A DNA stretch of 64,000 nucleotides from contig OY756967.1 in assembly GCA_963580455.1 (NCBI GenBank), positions 12,732,501 to 12,796,500 of the forward strand, written 5' to 3'. Below, in pieces: positions 25,001 through 38,902 of this stretch. The notes beneath the pieces were generated by a model. That model was not told where the DNA came from. It made no database searches and was given only the letters and a program-made list of their open reading frames with translations. The position numbers were made by a program, and so were the translations under genes. The stretch is from Euonymus europaeus. Lineage: Eukaryota > Streptophyta > Magnoliopsida > Celastrales > Celastraceae. The stretch's first letter is position 1, and every line of letters starts with the position of its first letter.

Positions 25001-28000
25001 CCAACTTTAAATGACAAATGGACAAAACCATTTAAAGCTCCTCCAGAGAGAGAGTTGAGCAACTTCGGAAAATTAAAGTTGCTCGGTGTACACTTTTTGT
25101 TGTTCTTCCATGTTAAATTTTAGGAAAATGAGCTTCCAGGAGTATTTCGATGCGAAAACTCCAACTTTCTATGACAAATGGACAAAACCGTTGAAAGCTA
25201 CCTCATAGAGAGAGTTGAGCAACTTCCTACAATCAAAGTTGCTCGGTGTACACTTTTTATTGTTCTTCCATGTTAAATTTTACGAAAATGAGCTTCCAGG
25301 ATTATTTCGATGCCAAAACACCAACTTTCTATGATAAATGGATAAAACCGTTAAAAGCTCCTCCATAGAGAGAGTAGAGCAACTTCGGACAATCAAAGTT
25401 ACTCGGTGTACACTTTTTATTGTTCTTCTATGTTAAATTTTACGAAAATGAGCTTTCATGATTATTTCGATGCCAAAACACCAACTTTCTATGACAAATA
25501 GACAAAACCGTTAAAAGCTTCTCCATAGAGAGAGTGGAGCAACTTCGGACAATCAAAGTTGCTCGTTGTACACTTTTTATTGTTCTTCTTTGTCAAATTT
25601 TACGACTATAAGCTTCCAGGATTATTTCGATGCCAAAACAACAACTTTCTATTTAAAAGCTCCTCCATAGAGAGAGTTGAGCAACTTCGGACTATCAAAG
25701 TTGCTCGGTGTACACTTTTTATTGTTCTTCTATGTTAAATTTAACGAAAATGAGCTTCTAGGATTATTTCGATGCCAAAACACCAACTTTCTATGACAAA
25801 TAGACAAAACCGTTAAAAGCTCCTTCATAAAGAGAGTTGAGCAACTTCGGACTATCAAAGTTGCTCGGTGTAAACTTTTTAATTTTCTTCTATGTCAAAT
25901 ATTATGAGTATAAGTTTCCAGGATTATTTCGATGCCAAAAAAGCAACTTTCTTTGACAAATGGACAAAACCGTTAAAAGCTCCTCCATAGAGAGAGTTGA
26001 GCAACTTCGGACTATCAAAGTTGCTCGGTGTACACTTTTTATTGTTCTTCTATGTTAAATTTTACGAAAATGAGCTTTCATGATTATTTCGATGCCAAAA
26101 CACCAACTTTCTATGACAAATAGACAAAACCGTTAAAAGCTTCTCCATAGAGAGAGTTGAGCAACTTCGGACAATCAAAGTTGCTCGTTGTACACTTTTT
26201 ATTGTTCTTCTTTGTCAAATTTTACGACTATAAGCTTCCAGGATTATTTCGATGCCAAAACAGCAACTTTCTATGACAAATGGACAAAACCGTTAAAAGC
26301 TCCTCCATGGAGAGAGTTGAGCAACTTCAGACTATCAAAGTTGCTCGGTGTACACTTTTTATTGTTCTTCTATGTTAAATTTAACGAAAATGAGCTTCCA
26401 GGAGTATTTCGATGCGAAAACTCCAACTTTCTATGACAAATAGACAAAACCGTTGAAAGCTCCCTCATAGAGAGAGTTGAGCAACTTCGCACAATCAAAG
26501 TTGCTCGGTGTACACTTTTTATTGTTCTTCTTTGTCAAATTTTACGAGTATAAGTTTCCAGGATTATTTCGATGACAAAAAAGCAACTTTCTTTGACAAA
26601 TGGACAAAACCGTTAAAAGCTCCTTCATAGAGAGAGTTGAGCAACTTCAGACTATCAAAGTTGCTCGGTGTACACTTTTTATTGTTCTTCTAAGTTAAAT
26701 TTTTCGAAAATGAGCTTCCTGGATTATTTCGATGTCTAAACAGCAACTTTCTATGACAAATTGACAAAACTGTTAAAAGCTCCTCCATAGAGAGAGTTGA
26801 GCAACTTCGGACTATCAAAGTTGCTCGGTGTACACTTTTTATTGTTCTTCTATGTTAAATTTTACGAAAATGAGCTTCCAGGATTATTTCGATGCCAAAA
26901 CACCAACTTTCTATGACAAATGGACAAAACCGTTAAAAGTTCCTCCATAAAGAGAGTTGAGCAACTTCGGAAAATCAAAGTTGCTCGGTGTACACTTTTT
27001 ATTATTCTTCCATGTTAAATTTTACGAAAATGAGCTTCCAGGATTATTTCGATGCCAAAACACCAACTTTCTATGACAAATGGACAAAACCGCTGAAAGT
27101 TCCATCATAGAGAGAGTTGAGCAACTTCGGACAATAAAAGTTGCTCGGTGTACACTTTTTATTGTTCTTCTATGTTAAATTTTACGAAAATGAGCTTTTA
27201 GGATTATTTCGATGCCAAAACACCAACTTTCTGTGATAAATGGACAAAACCGTTCAAAGCCCCTCAATAGAGAGAGTAGAGCAACTTCGGAAAATCAAAA
27301 TTGCTCGGTGTACACTTTTTATTTTTCTTCTATGTTAAATTTTACGAAAATGACCTTCCATGATTATTTCGATGCCAAAACAACAACTTTCTATGACAAA
27401 TAGACAAAACCGTTAAAAGCTTCTCCATAGAGAGAGTCGAGCAACTTCGGACAATCAAAGTTGCTCGTTGTACACTTTTTATTTTTCTTCTTTGTCAAAT
27501 TTTACGACTATAAGCTTCCAGGATTACTTCGATGCCAAAACAGCAACTTTCTATGACAAATGGACAAAACCGTTAAAAGCTCCTCCATAGAGAGAGTTGA
27601 GCAACTTCGGACTATCAAAGTTGCTCGGTGTACACTTTTTATTGTTCTTCTATGTCAAATATTATGAGTATAAGCTTCCAAGATTATTTCGATGCCAAAA
27701 CAGCAACTTTCTATGACAAATGGACAAAACCGTTAAAAGCTCCTCCGTAGAGAAAGTTGAGCAATTTCGGACAATCAAAGTTGCTCGGTGTACACTTTTT
27801 ATTGTTCTTCTTTGTCAAATTTTACGAGTATAAGCTTCCAGCATTATTTCGATGCCAAAACAACAACTTTCTTTTTAAAAGCTCCTCCATAGAGAGAGTT
27901 GAGCAACTTCGGACTATGAAAGTTTCTCGGTGTACACTTTTGATTGTTCTTCTATGTTAAATTTTACGAAAATGAGCTTTCATGATTATTTCGATGCCAA

Positions 28001-28775
28001 AACACCAACTTTAAATGACAAATGGACAAAACCGTTAAAAGCTTCTCCATAGAGAGGGTTGAGCAACTTCGGACTATCAAAGTTGCTCGGTGCACACTTT
28101 TTATTGTTCTTCTATGTTAAATTTAACGAAAATGAGCTTCCAGGATTATTTCGATGCCAAAACACCAACTTTCTATGACAAATGGACAAAACCGTTAAAA
28201 GCGCCTCCATAAAGAGAGTTGAGCAACTTCGAAAAATCAAATTTTCTCGGTGTACACTTTTTATTGTTCTTCTATGTTAAATTTTATGAAAATGAGCTTC
28301 CAGGATTATTTCGATGCCAAAAGACCAACTTTCTATGACAAATGGACAAAACCACTGAAAGCTCCCTCATAGAGAGAGTTGAGCAACTTCGGACAATCAA
28401 AGTTGCTCGGTGTACACTTTTTATTGTTCTTCTATGTTAAATTTAACGAAAATGAGCTTCCAGGATTATTTCTATGCCAAAATAACAACTTTCTATGAGA
28501 AATGGACAAAACAGTTAAAAGATCTCCCATAGAAAGAGTTGAGCAACTTCGGACAGTCAAAGTTGCTCGGTGTAAACTTTTTATTGTTCTTCTATGTTAA
28601 ATTTTATGAAAATGAGCTTCCAGGATTATTTCGATGCCAAAACACCAACTTTCTATGACAAATGGACAAAACCGCTGAAAGCTCCCTCATAGAGAGAGTT
28701 GAGCAACTTCGGACAATCAAAGTTGCTCGGTGTACACTTTTTATTGTTCTTCCAGGTTAAATTTTACGAAAATGA
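19365..28775 (+). repeat. Large satellite segmental duplication, copy 2
   Basis: This is the shortened partner of 5195-16525. It lacks one of the two 1.7-1.9-kb blocks present at 10.1-12.6 kb and one further monomer. It has the 18-bp deletion in the monomer at 25558, where copy 1 has a full-length unit. Between 22.34 and 22.9 kb its monomers carry ctcgagagag and gctcgatgtac. Those match 9.1-9.2 kb better than the position expected from the offset, so the copy is a patchwork. Confidence 0.88.
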
Positions 28776-30000
28776 GCTTCCAGGATTATTTCGATGCCAA
28801 AACACCAAATTTCTATGACAAATGAACAAAATCGTTAAAAGCTCCTCCATAGAGAGAGTAGAGCAACTTCGGACAATCAAAGTTGCTCGGTGTATACTTT
28901 TTATTGTTCTTCCAGGTTAAATTTTACGAAAATGAGCTTCCAGGATTATTTCGATGCCAAAACACCGACTTTCTATGACAAATGGACAAAACCGTTAAAA
29001 GGTCCTCCATAGAGAGAGTTGAGCAACTTCGGACAATCAAAGTTGCTCGTTGTACACTTTTTATTGTTCTTCTTTGTCAAATTTTACGACTATAACCTTC
29101 CAGGATTATTTCGATGCCAAAACAGCAACTTTCTATGACAAATGGACAAAACCGTTAAAAGCTCCTCCATAGAGAGAGTTGAGCAAGTTCGGACTATCAA
29201 AGTTGCTCGGTGTAGACTTTTTATTGTTCTTCTATGTTAAATTTAACGAAAATGAGCTTCCAGGATTATTTCGATGCCAAAACACCAACTTTCTATGACA
29301 AATGGACAAAATCGTTAAAAGCTCCTCCATAAAGAGAGTTGAGCAACTTCGGAAAATCAAAGTTGCTCGGTGTACACTTTTTATTATTCATCCACGTTAA
29401 ATTTTACGAAAATGAGCTTCCAGGATTATTTCGCTGCCAAAACACCAACTTTCTATGACAAATGGACAAAACCGTTGAAAGTTCCATCATAGAGAGAGTT
29501 GAGCAACTTCGGACAATCAAAGTTGCTTGGTGTACACTTTTTATTGTTCTTCTATGTTAAATTTTACGAAAATGAGCTTTTAGGATTATTTCGATGCCAA
29601 AACACCATTTTTCTCTGATAAATGGACAAAACAGTTCAAAGCCCTCAATAGAGAGAGTAGAGCAACTTTGGAAAATCAAAGTTGCTCGGTGTACACTTTT
29701 TATTTTTCTTCTATGTTAAATTTTACGAAAATGAGCTTCCATGATTATTTCGATGCCAAAACAACAACTTTCTATGACAAATAGACAAAACCGTTAAAAG
29801 CTTCTCCATAGAGAGAGTTGAGCAACTTCGGACAATCAAAGTTGCTTGTTGTACACTTTTTATTGTTCTTCTTTGTCAAATTTTACGACTATAAGCTTCC
29901 AGGATTATTTCGATGCCAAAACAGCAACTTTCTATGACAAATAGACAAAACCGTTAAAAGCTCCTCCATAGAGAGAGTTGAGCAACTTCGGACTATCAAA
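28776..30000 (+). repeat. Satellite stretch without a recognised block period
   Basis: These are ordinary 160-bp monomers with mixed private variants (ttcgctgcc near 29430, cattcatccacg near 29387, gccctcaat with one base missing near 29641). I could not place this stretch in one of the larger repeating blocks by eye. Several monomers resemble the 14.6-15.3-kb and 30-31-kb types. Confidence 0.75.
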
Positions 30001-33000
30001 GTTGCTCGGTGTACACTTTTTATTGTTCTTCTATGTTAAATTTAACGAAAATGAGTTTCCAGGATTATTTCGATGCCAAAACACCAACTTTCTATGACAA
30101 ATGGACAGAACCGTTAAAAGCTCCTCCATAAAGAGAGTTGAGCAACTTCGGAAAATCAAAGTTGCTCGGTGTACACTTTTTATTATTCTTCCATGTTAAA
30201 TTTTACGAAAATGAGCTTTTAGGATTATTTCGATGCCAAAACACCAACTTTCTGTGATAAATGGACAAAACCGTTCAAATCCCCTCCATAGAGAGAGTTG
30301 AGCAACTTCGGACAATCAAAGTTGCTCGTTGTACACTTTTTATTGTTCTTCTTTGTCAAATTTTACGACTATAAGCTTCCAGGATTATTTCGATGCCAAA
30401 ACAGCAACTTTCTATGACAAATGGAGAAAACCGTTAAAAGCTCCTCCATAGAGAGAGTTGAGCAACTTCGGACAATCAAAGTTGCTCGGTGTACACTTTT
30501 TATTGTTCTTCCATGTTAAATTTTACGAAAATGAGCTTCCAGGATTATTTCGATGCCAAAACACCAACTTTCTATGACAAATGGAGAAAACCGTTAAAAG
30601 CTCCTCCATAGAGAGAGTTGAGCAACTTCGGACTATCAAAGTTGCTCGGTGTACACTTTTTATTGTTCTTCTATGTTAAATTTTACGAAAATGAGCTTTC
30701 ATGATTATTTCGATGCCAAAACACCAACTTTCTGTGATAAATTGACAAAACCGTTCAAATCCCCTCCATAGAGAGAGTAGAGAAACTTCGGAAAGTCAAA
30801 GTTGCTCGGTGTACACTTTTTATTGTTCTTCCATGTTAAACTTTACGAAAATGACCTTCCAGGATTATTTCGATACCAAAACACCAACTTTCTGTGACAA
30901 ATGGACAAAACCGTTAAAAGCTCCTCCATAGAGAGAGTTGAGCAACTTTGGACAATCAAAGTTGCTCGGTGTACACTTTTTATTGTTCTTTTATGTTAAA
31001 TTTTACAAAAATGAGCTTTTAGGATTATTTCTATGCCAAAACACCAACTTTCTGTGACAAATAGACAAAACCGTTAAAAGCTTCTCCATAGAGAGAGTTG
31101 AGCAACTTCGGACAATCAAAGTTGCTCGTTGTACACTTTTTATTGTTCTTCTTTGTCAAATTTTACGACTATAACCTTCCAGGATTATTTCGATTCCAAA
31201 ACAGCAACTTTCTATGACAAATGGACAAAACCGTTCAAATCCCCTCCATAGAGAGAGTAGAGCAAATTCGGAAAATCAAAGTTGCTCGGTGTACACTTTT
31301 TATTGTTCTTCTATGTTAAATTTTACGAAAATGAGCTTCCATGATTATTTCGATGCCAAAACACAAACTTTCTATGACAAATAGACAAAACCGTTAAAAG
31401 CTCCTCCGTAGAGAGAGTTGAGCAACTTCGCACAATCAAAGTTGCTCGGTGTACACTTTTTATTGTTCTTCTTTGTCAAATTTTACTAGTATAAGCTTCC
31501 AGGATTATTTCGATGCCAAAAAAGCAACCTTCTTTGACAAATGTAGAAAATCGTTAAAAGCTCCTCCATAGAGAGAGTTGAGCAACTTCGGACAATCGAA
31601 GTTGCTCGGTGTACACTTTTTATTGTTCTTCTATGTTAAATTTAACGAAAATGAGCTTCCAGGATTATTTCGATGCCAAAACACCAACTTTCTATGACAA
31701 ATGGACAAAACCGTTAAAAGCTCCTCCATAAAGAGAGTTGAGCAACTTCGGAAAATCAAAGTTGCTCGGTGTACACTTTTTATTATTCTTCCAAGTTAAA
31801 TTTTACGAAAATGAGCTTTTAGGATTATTTCGATGTCAAAACACCAACTTTCTGTGATAAATGGACAAAACCGTTCAAATCCCCTCCATAGAGAGAGTTG
31901 AGCAACTTCGGACAATCAAAGTTGCTCGTTGTACACTTTTTATTGTTCTTCTTTGTCAAATTTTACGACTATAAGCTTCCAGGATTATTTCGATGCCAAA
32001 ACAGCAACTTTCTATGACAAATGGACAAAACCGTTAAAAGCTCCTCCATAGAGAGAGTTGAGCAACTTCGGACAATCAAAGTTGCTCGGTGTACACTTTT
32101 TATTGTTCTTCCATGTTAAATTTTAAGAAAATGAGCTTCCAGGATTATTTCGATGCCAAAACACCAACTTTCTATGACAAATGGAGAAAACCGTTAAAAG
32201 CTCCTCCATAGAGAGAATTGAGCAACTTCGGACTATCAAAGTTGCTCGGTGTACACTTTTTATTGTTCTTCTATGTTAAATTTTACGAAAATGAGCATTC
32301 ATGATTATTTCGATGCCAAAACACCAACTTTCTGTGATAAATTGACAAAACCGTATAAATCCCCTCCATAGAGAGAGTAAAGAAACTTCGGAAAGTCAAA
32401 GTTGCTCGGTGTACACTTTTTATTGTTCTTACATGTTAAATTTTACGAAAATGACCTTCCAGGATTATTTCGATACCAAAACACCAACTTTCTATGACAA
32501 ATGGACAAAACCGTTAAAAGCTCCTCCATAGAGAGAGTTGAGCAACTTTGGACAATCAAAGTTGCTCGGTGTACACTTTTTATTGTTCTTTTATGTTAAA
32601 TTTTACAAAAATGAGCTTTTAGGATTATTTCTATGCCAAAACACCAACTTTCTGTGACAAATAGACAAAACCGTTAAAAGATTCTCCATAGAGAGAGTTG
32701 AGCAACTTCGGACAATCAAAGTTGCTCGTTGTACACTTTTTATTGTTCTTCTTTGTCAAATTTTACGACTATAACCTTCCAGGATTATTTCAATGCCAAA
32801 ACAGCAACTTTCTATGACAAATGGACAAAACCGTTCAAATCCCCTCCATAGAGAGAGTAGAGCAAATTCGGAAAATCAAAGTTGCTCGGTGTACACTTTT
32901 TATTGTTCTTCTATGTTAAATTTTACGAAAATGAGCTTCCATGATTATTTCGATGCCAAAACACAAACTTTCTATGACAAATAGACAAAACCGTTAAAAG

Positions 33001-36000
33001 CTCCTCCATAGAGAGAGTTGAGCAACTTCGCACAATCAAAGTTGCTCGGTGTACACTTTTTATTGTTCTTCTTTGTCAAATTTTACTAGTATAAGCTTCC
33101 AGGATTATTTCGATGCCAAAAAAGCAACCTTCTTTGACAAATGGAGAAAACCGTTAAAAGCTCCCCCATAGAGAGAGTTGAGCAACTTCGGACAATCGAA
33201 GTTGCTCGGTGTACACTTTTTATTGTTCTTCCATGTTAAATTTTACGAAAATGAGCTTCCAGGATTATTTCGATGCCAAAACACCAACTTTCTATGACAA
33301 ATGGAGAAAACCGTTAAAAGCTCCTCCATAGAGAGAGTTGAGCAACTTCGGAAAATCAAAGTTGCTCGGTGTACACTTTTTATTTTTCTTCTATGTTAAA
33401 TTTCACGAAAATGAGCTTTTAGGATTATTTCGATGCCAAAACACCAACTTTCTGTGATAAATGGACAAAACCGTTCAAATCCCCTCCATAGAGAGAGTTG
33501 AGCAACTTCGGACAATCAAAGTTGCTTGTTGTACACTTTTTATTGTTCTTCTTTGTCAAATTTTACGACTATAAGATTCCTGGATTATTTCGATGCCAAA
33601 ACAGCAACTTTCTATGACAAATGGACAAAACCGTTAAAAGCTCCTCCATAGAGAGAGTTGAGCAACTTCGGACTATCAAAGTTGCTCGGTGTAAGTTTTT
33701 TATTGTTCTTCTATGTTAAATTTAACGAAAATGAGCTTCCAGGATTATTTCGATGCCAAAACACCAACTTTCTATGACAAATGGACAAAACCGTTAAAAG
33801 CTCCTCCATAGAGAGAGTTGAGCAACTTTGGACAATCAAAGTTGCTCGGTGTACACTTTTTATTGTTCTTTTATGTTAAATTTTACGAAAATGAGCTTCC
33901 ATGATTATTTCGATGCCAAAACACAAACTTTCTATGACAAATAGACAAAACCGTTAAAAGCTCCTCCATAGAGAGAGTTGAGCAACTTCGCACAATCAAA
34001 GTTGCTCGGTGTACACTTTTTATTGTTCTTCTTTGTCAAATTTTACTAGTATAAGCTTCCAGGATTATTTCGATGCCAAAAAAGCAACCTTCTTTGACAA
34101 ATGGAGAAAACCGTTAAAAGCTCCTCCATAGAGAGAGTTGAGCAACTTCGGACAATCGAAGTTGCTCGGTGTACACTTTTTATTGTTCTTCCATGTTAAA
34201 TTTTACGAAAATGAGCTTCCAGGATTATTTCGATGCCAAAAGACCAACTTTCTATGACAAATGGAGAAAACCGTTAAAAGCTCCTCCATAGAGAGAGTTG
34301 AGCAACTTCGGAAAATCAAAGTTGCTCGGTGTACACTTTTTATTTTTCTTCTATGTTAAATTTCAAGAAAATGAGCTTTTAGGATTATTTCGATGCCAAA
34401 ACACCAACTTTCTGTGATAAATGGACAAAACCGTTCAAATCCCCTCCATAGAGAGAGTTGAGCAACTTCGGACAATCAAAGTTGCTTGTTGTACACTTTT
34501 TATTGTTCTTCTTTGTCAAATTTTACGACTATAAGCTTCCTGGATTATTTCGATGCCAAAACAGCAACTTTCTATGACAAATAGACAAAACCGTTAAAAG
34601 CTCCTCCATAGAGAGAGTTGAGCAACTTCGGACTATCAAAGTTGCTCGGTGTAAACTTTTTATTGTTCTTCTATGTTAAATTTAACGAAAATGAGCTTCC
34701 AGGATTATTTCGATGCCAAAACACCAACTTTCTATGACAAATGGACAAAACCGTTAAAAGCTCCTCCATAAAGAGAGTTGAGCAACTTCGGAAAATAAAA
34801 GTTGCTCGGTGTACACTTTTTATTATTCTTCCATGTTAAATTTTACGAAAATGAGCTTTTAGGATTATTTCGATGCCAAAACACCAACTTTCTGTGATAA
34901 ATGGACAAAACCGTTCAAATCCCCTCCATAGAGAGAGTTGAGCAACTTCGGACAATCAAAGTTGCTCGTTGTACACTTTTTATTGTTCTTCTTTGTCAAA
35001 TTTTACGACTATAAGCTTCCAGGATTATTTCGATGCCAAAACAGCAACTTTCTATGACAAATGGACAAAACCGTTAAAAGCTCCTCCATAGAGAGAGTTG
35101 AGCAACTTCGGACAATCAAAGTTGCTCGGTGTACACTTTTTATTGTTCTTCCATGTTAAATTTTACGAAAATGAGCTTCCAGGATTATTTCGATGCCAAA
35201 ACACCAACTTTCTATGACAAATGGAGAAAACCGTTAAAAGCTCCTCCATAGAGAGAGTTGAGCAACTTCGGACTATCAACGTTGCTCGGTGTACACTTTT
35301 TATTGTTCTTCTATGTTAAATTTTACGAAAATGACCATTCATGATTATTTCGATGCCAAAACACCAACTTTCTGTGATAAATTGACAAAACCGTTCAAAT
35401 CCCCTCCATAGAGAGAGAAGAGAAACTTCGGAAAGTCAAAGTTGCTCGGTGTACACTTTTTATTGTTCTTCCATGTTAAATTTTACGAAAATGACCTTCC
35501 AGGATTATTTCGATGCCAAAACACCAACTTTCTATGACAAATGGACAAAACCGTTAAAAGCTCCTCCATAGAGAGAGTTGAGCAACTTTGGACAATCAAA
35601 GTTGCTCCGTGTACACTTTTTATTGTTCTTCTATGTTAAATTTTACAAAAATGAGCTTTTAGGATTATTTCTATGCCAAAACACCAACTTTCTGTGACAA
35701 ATAGACAAAACCGTTAAAAGCTTCTCCATAGAGAGAGTTGAGCAACTTCGGACAATCAAAGTTGCTCGTTGTACACTTTTTATTGTTCTTCTTTGTCAAA
35801 TTTTACGACTATAACCTTCCAGGATTATTTCGATGCCAAAACAGCAACTTTCTATGACAAATGGACAAAACCGTTCAAATCCCCTCCATAGAGAGAGTAG
35901 AGCAACTTCGGAAAATCAAAGTTGCTCGGTGTACACTTTTTATTGTTCTTCTATGTTAAATTTTACGAAAATGAGCTTCCATGATTATTTCGATGCCAAA

Positions 36001-36300
36001 ACACAAACTTTCTATGACAAATAGACAAAATCGTTAAAAGCTCCTCCATAGAGAGAGTTGAGCAACTTCGCACAATCAAAGTTGCTCGGTGTACACTTTT
36101 TATTTTTCTTCTTTGTCAAATTTTACGAGTATAAGCTTCCAGGATTATTTCGATGCCAAAAAAGCAACCTTCTTTGACAAATGGAGAAAACCGTTAAAAG
36201 CTCCACCATAGAGAGAGTTGAGCAACTTCGGACTATCAAAGTTGCTCGGTGTACACTTTTTATTGTTCTTCTATGTTAAATTTTACGAAAATGAGCTTTC
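30001..36300 (+). repeat. Nested 1600/960/3040-bp higher-order repeats
   Basis: Bases 30001-31640 match 31601-33240 at an offset of 1600 bp (10 monomers). About 32921-33800 matches 33881-34760 at 960 bp (6 monomers). The stretch from 31721 recurs from 34761 at 3040 bp (19 monomers). The marker aaagcaaccttctttg occurs at 31521, 33121, 34081 and 36161, tracing these steps. Shared private changes include agcaaattcgg (31261 and 32861) and gacaatcgaag (31591, 33191, 34151). Confidence 0.88.
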
Positions 36301-38782
36301 ATGATTATTTCGATGCCAAAACACCAACTTTCTGTGATAAATTTACAAAACCGTTCAAATCCCCTCCATAGAGAGAGTAGAGAAACTTCGGAAAATCAAA
36401 GTTGCTCGGTTTACACTTTTTATTGTTCTTCCATGTTAAATTTTACGAAAATGAACTTCCAGGATTATTTCGATGCCAAAACACCAACTTTCTATGACAA
36501 ATGGACAAAACCGTTAAAAGCTCCTCCATAGAGAGATTTGAGCAACTTTGGACAATCAAAGTTGCTCGGTGTACACTTTTTATTGTTCTTCTATGTTAAA
36601 TTTTACAAAAATGAGCTTTTAGGATTATTTCGATGCCAAAACACCAACTTTCTGTGACAAATGGACAAAACCGTTAAAAGACCCACCGTAGAGAGAGTAG
36701 AGCAACTTCGGAAAATCAAAGTTGCTCGGTGTACACTTTTTATTGTTCTTCTATGTTAAATTTTACGAAAATGAGCAGCCATGATTATTTTGATGACAAA
36801 ACACAAACTTTCTATGACAAAGAGGCAAAACCGTTAAAAGCTCATCCATAGAGAGAGTTGAGCAACTTCGCACAATCAAAGTTGCTCGGTGTACACTTTT
36901 TATTGTTCTTTTTTGTCAAATTTTACGAGTATAAGTTTCCAGGATTATTTCGATGACAAAAAAGCAACTTTCTTTGACAAATGGACAAAACCGTTAAAAG
37001 CTCCTCCATAGAGAGAGTTGAGCAACTTCGGACTATCAAAGTTGCTCGGTGTACACTTTTTATTGTTCTTCTACGTTAAATTTTACGAAAATGAGCTTCC
37101 AGGATTATTTCGATGTTAAAACAACAACTTTCTGTAATAAATTGACAAAACCGTTCAAATCCCCTCCATAGAGAGAGTAGAGAAACTTCGGAAAATCAAA
37201 GTTGCTCGGTGTACACTTTTTATTGTTCTTCCATGTTAAATTTTACGAAAATGACCTTCCAGGATTATTTTGATGCCAAAACACCAACTTTCTATGACAA
37301 ATGGACAAAACCGTTAAAAGCTCCTCCATAGAGAGAGTTGAGCAACTTCGGACTATCAAAGTTGCTCGGTGTACACTTTTTAATTTTCTTCTATGTCAAA
37401 TATTATGAGTATAAGCTTCCAAGATTATTTCGATGCCAAAACAGCAACTTTCTATGACAAATGGACAAAACCGTTAAAAGCTCCTCCGTAGAGAAAGTTG
37501 AGCAATTTCGGACAATCAAAGTTGCTCGGTGTACACTTTTTATTGTTCTTCTTTGTCAAATTTTACGAGTATAAGCTTCCAGCATTATTTCGATGCCAAA
37601 ACAACAACTTTCTATTTAAAAGCTCCTCCATAGAGAGAGTTGAGCAACTTCGGACTATCAAAGTTTCTCGGTGTACACTTTTGATTGTTCTTCTATGTTA
37701 AATTTTACGTAAATGAGCTTCCAGGATTATTTCGATGCCAAAACACCAACTTTAAATGACAAATGGACAAAACCGTTAAAAGCTCCTCCAGAGACAGAGT
37801 TGAGCAACTTAGGAAAATTAAAGTTGCTCGGTGTACACTTTTTGTTGTTCTTCTATGTTAAATTTTAGGAAAATGAGCTTCCAGGAGTATTTCGATGCGA
37901 AAACTCCAACTTTCTATGACAAATGGACAAAACCGTTGAATGCTCCCTCATAGAGAAAGTTGAGCAACTTCGGACAATCAAAGTTGCTCGGTGTACACTT
38001 TTTATTGTTCTTCCATGTTAAATTTTACGAAAATGAGCTTCCAGGATTATTTCGATGCCAAAACACCAACTTTCTATGACAAATGGACAAAACCGTTAAA
38101 AGCCCCTCCATAGAGAGAGTAGAGCAACTTCGGACAATTAAAGTTGATCGGTGTATACTTTTTATTGTTCTTCTATGTTAAATTTTACGAAAATGAGCTT
38201 TCATGATTATTTCGATGCCAAAACACCAACTTTCTTTGACAAATAGACAAAACCGGTAAAAACTTCTCCATAGAGAGAGTTGAGCAACTTCGGACAATCA
38301 AAGTTGCTCGTTGTACACTTTTTATTGTTCTTCTTTGTCAAATTTTACGACTATAAGCTTCCACGATTATTTCAATGCCAAAACAGCAACTTTCTATGGC
38401 AAATGGACAAAACCGTTAAAAGCTCCTCCATAGAGAGAGTAGAGCAACTTCGGACAATCAAAGTTGCTCGGTGTACACTTTTTATTGTTCTTCTATGTTA
38501 AATTTTACGAATATGAGCTTCCAGGATTATTTCGATGCCAAAACACCAACTTTCTATGACAAATGGACAAAAACGTTAAAAGCTCCTCCATAGAGAGAGT
38601 AGAGCAACTTCGGACAATCTAAGTTGCTCGGTGTACACTTTTTATTGTTCTTCTATGTTAAATTTTTCGAAAATGAGCTTATATGATTATTTCGATGCCA
38701 AAACACGAACTTTTTATGACAAATAGACAAAACCGTTAAAAGCTCCTCCATAGAGAGAGTTGAGCAACTTCGGACAATAAAA

Positions 38783-38902
38783 GTTGCTCGTTGTACACTT
38801 TTTATTGTTCTTCTTTGTCAAAAAACCAACTTTCTGTGATAAATGGACAAAACCGTTCAACGCCCCTCAATAGAGAGAGTAGAGCAACTTCGGACAATTA
38901 AA
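38783..38902 (+). repeat. 120-bp satellite monomer with 40-bp deletion
   Basis: Unit starts at 38783 and 38903 are only 120 bp apart. The sequence runs ttctttgtca directly into aaaaaccaac, so the segment normally lying between gtcaaa and gccaaaac is gone. Both edges carry caaa, which fits a short-homology deletion. It was seen once, so unlike the 18-bp deletion it has not been amplified. Confidence 0.9.
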
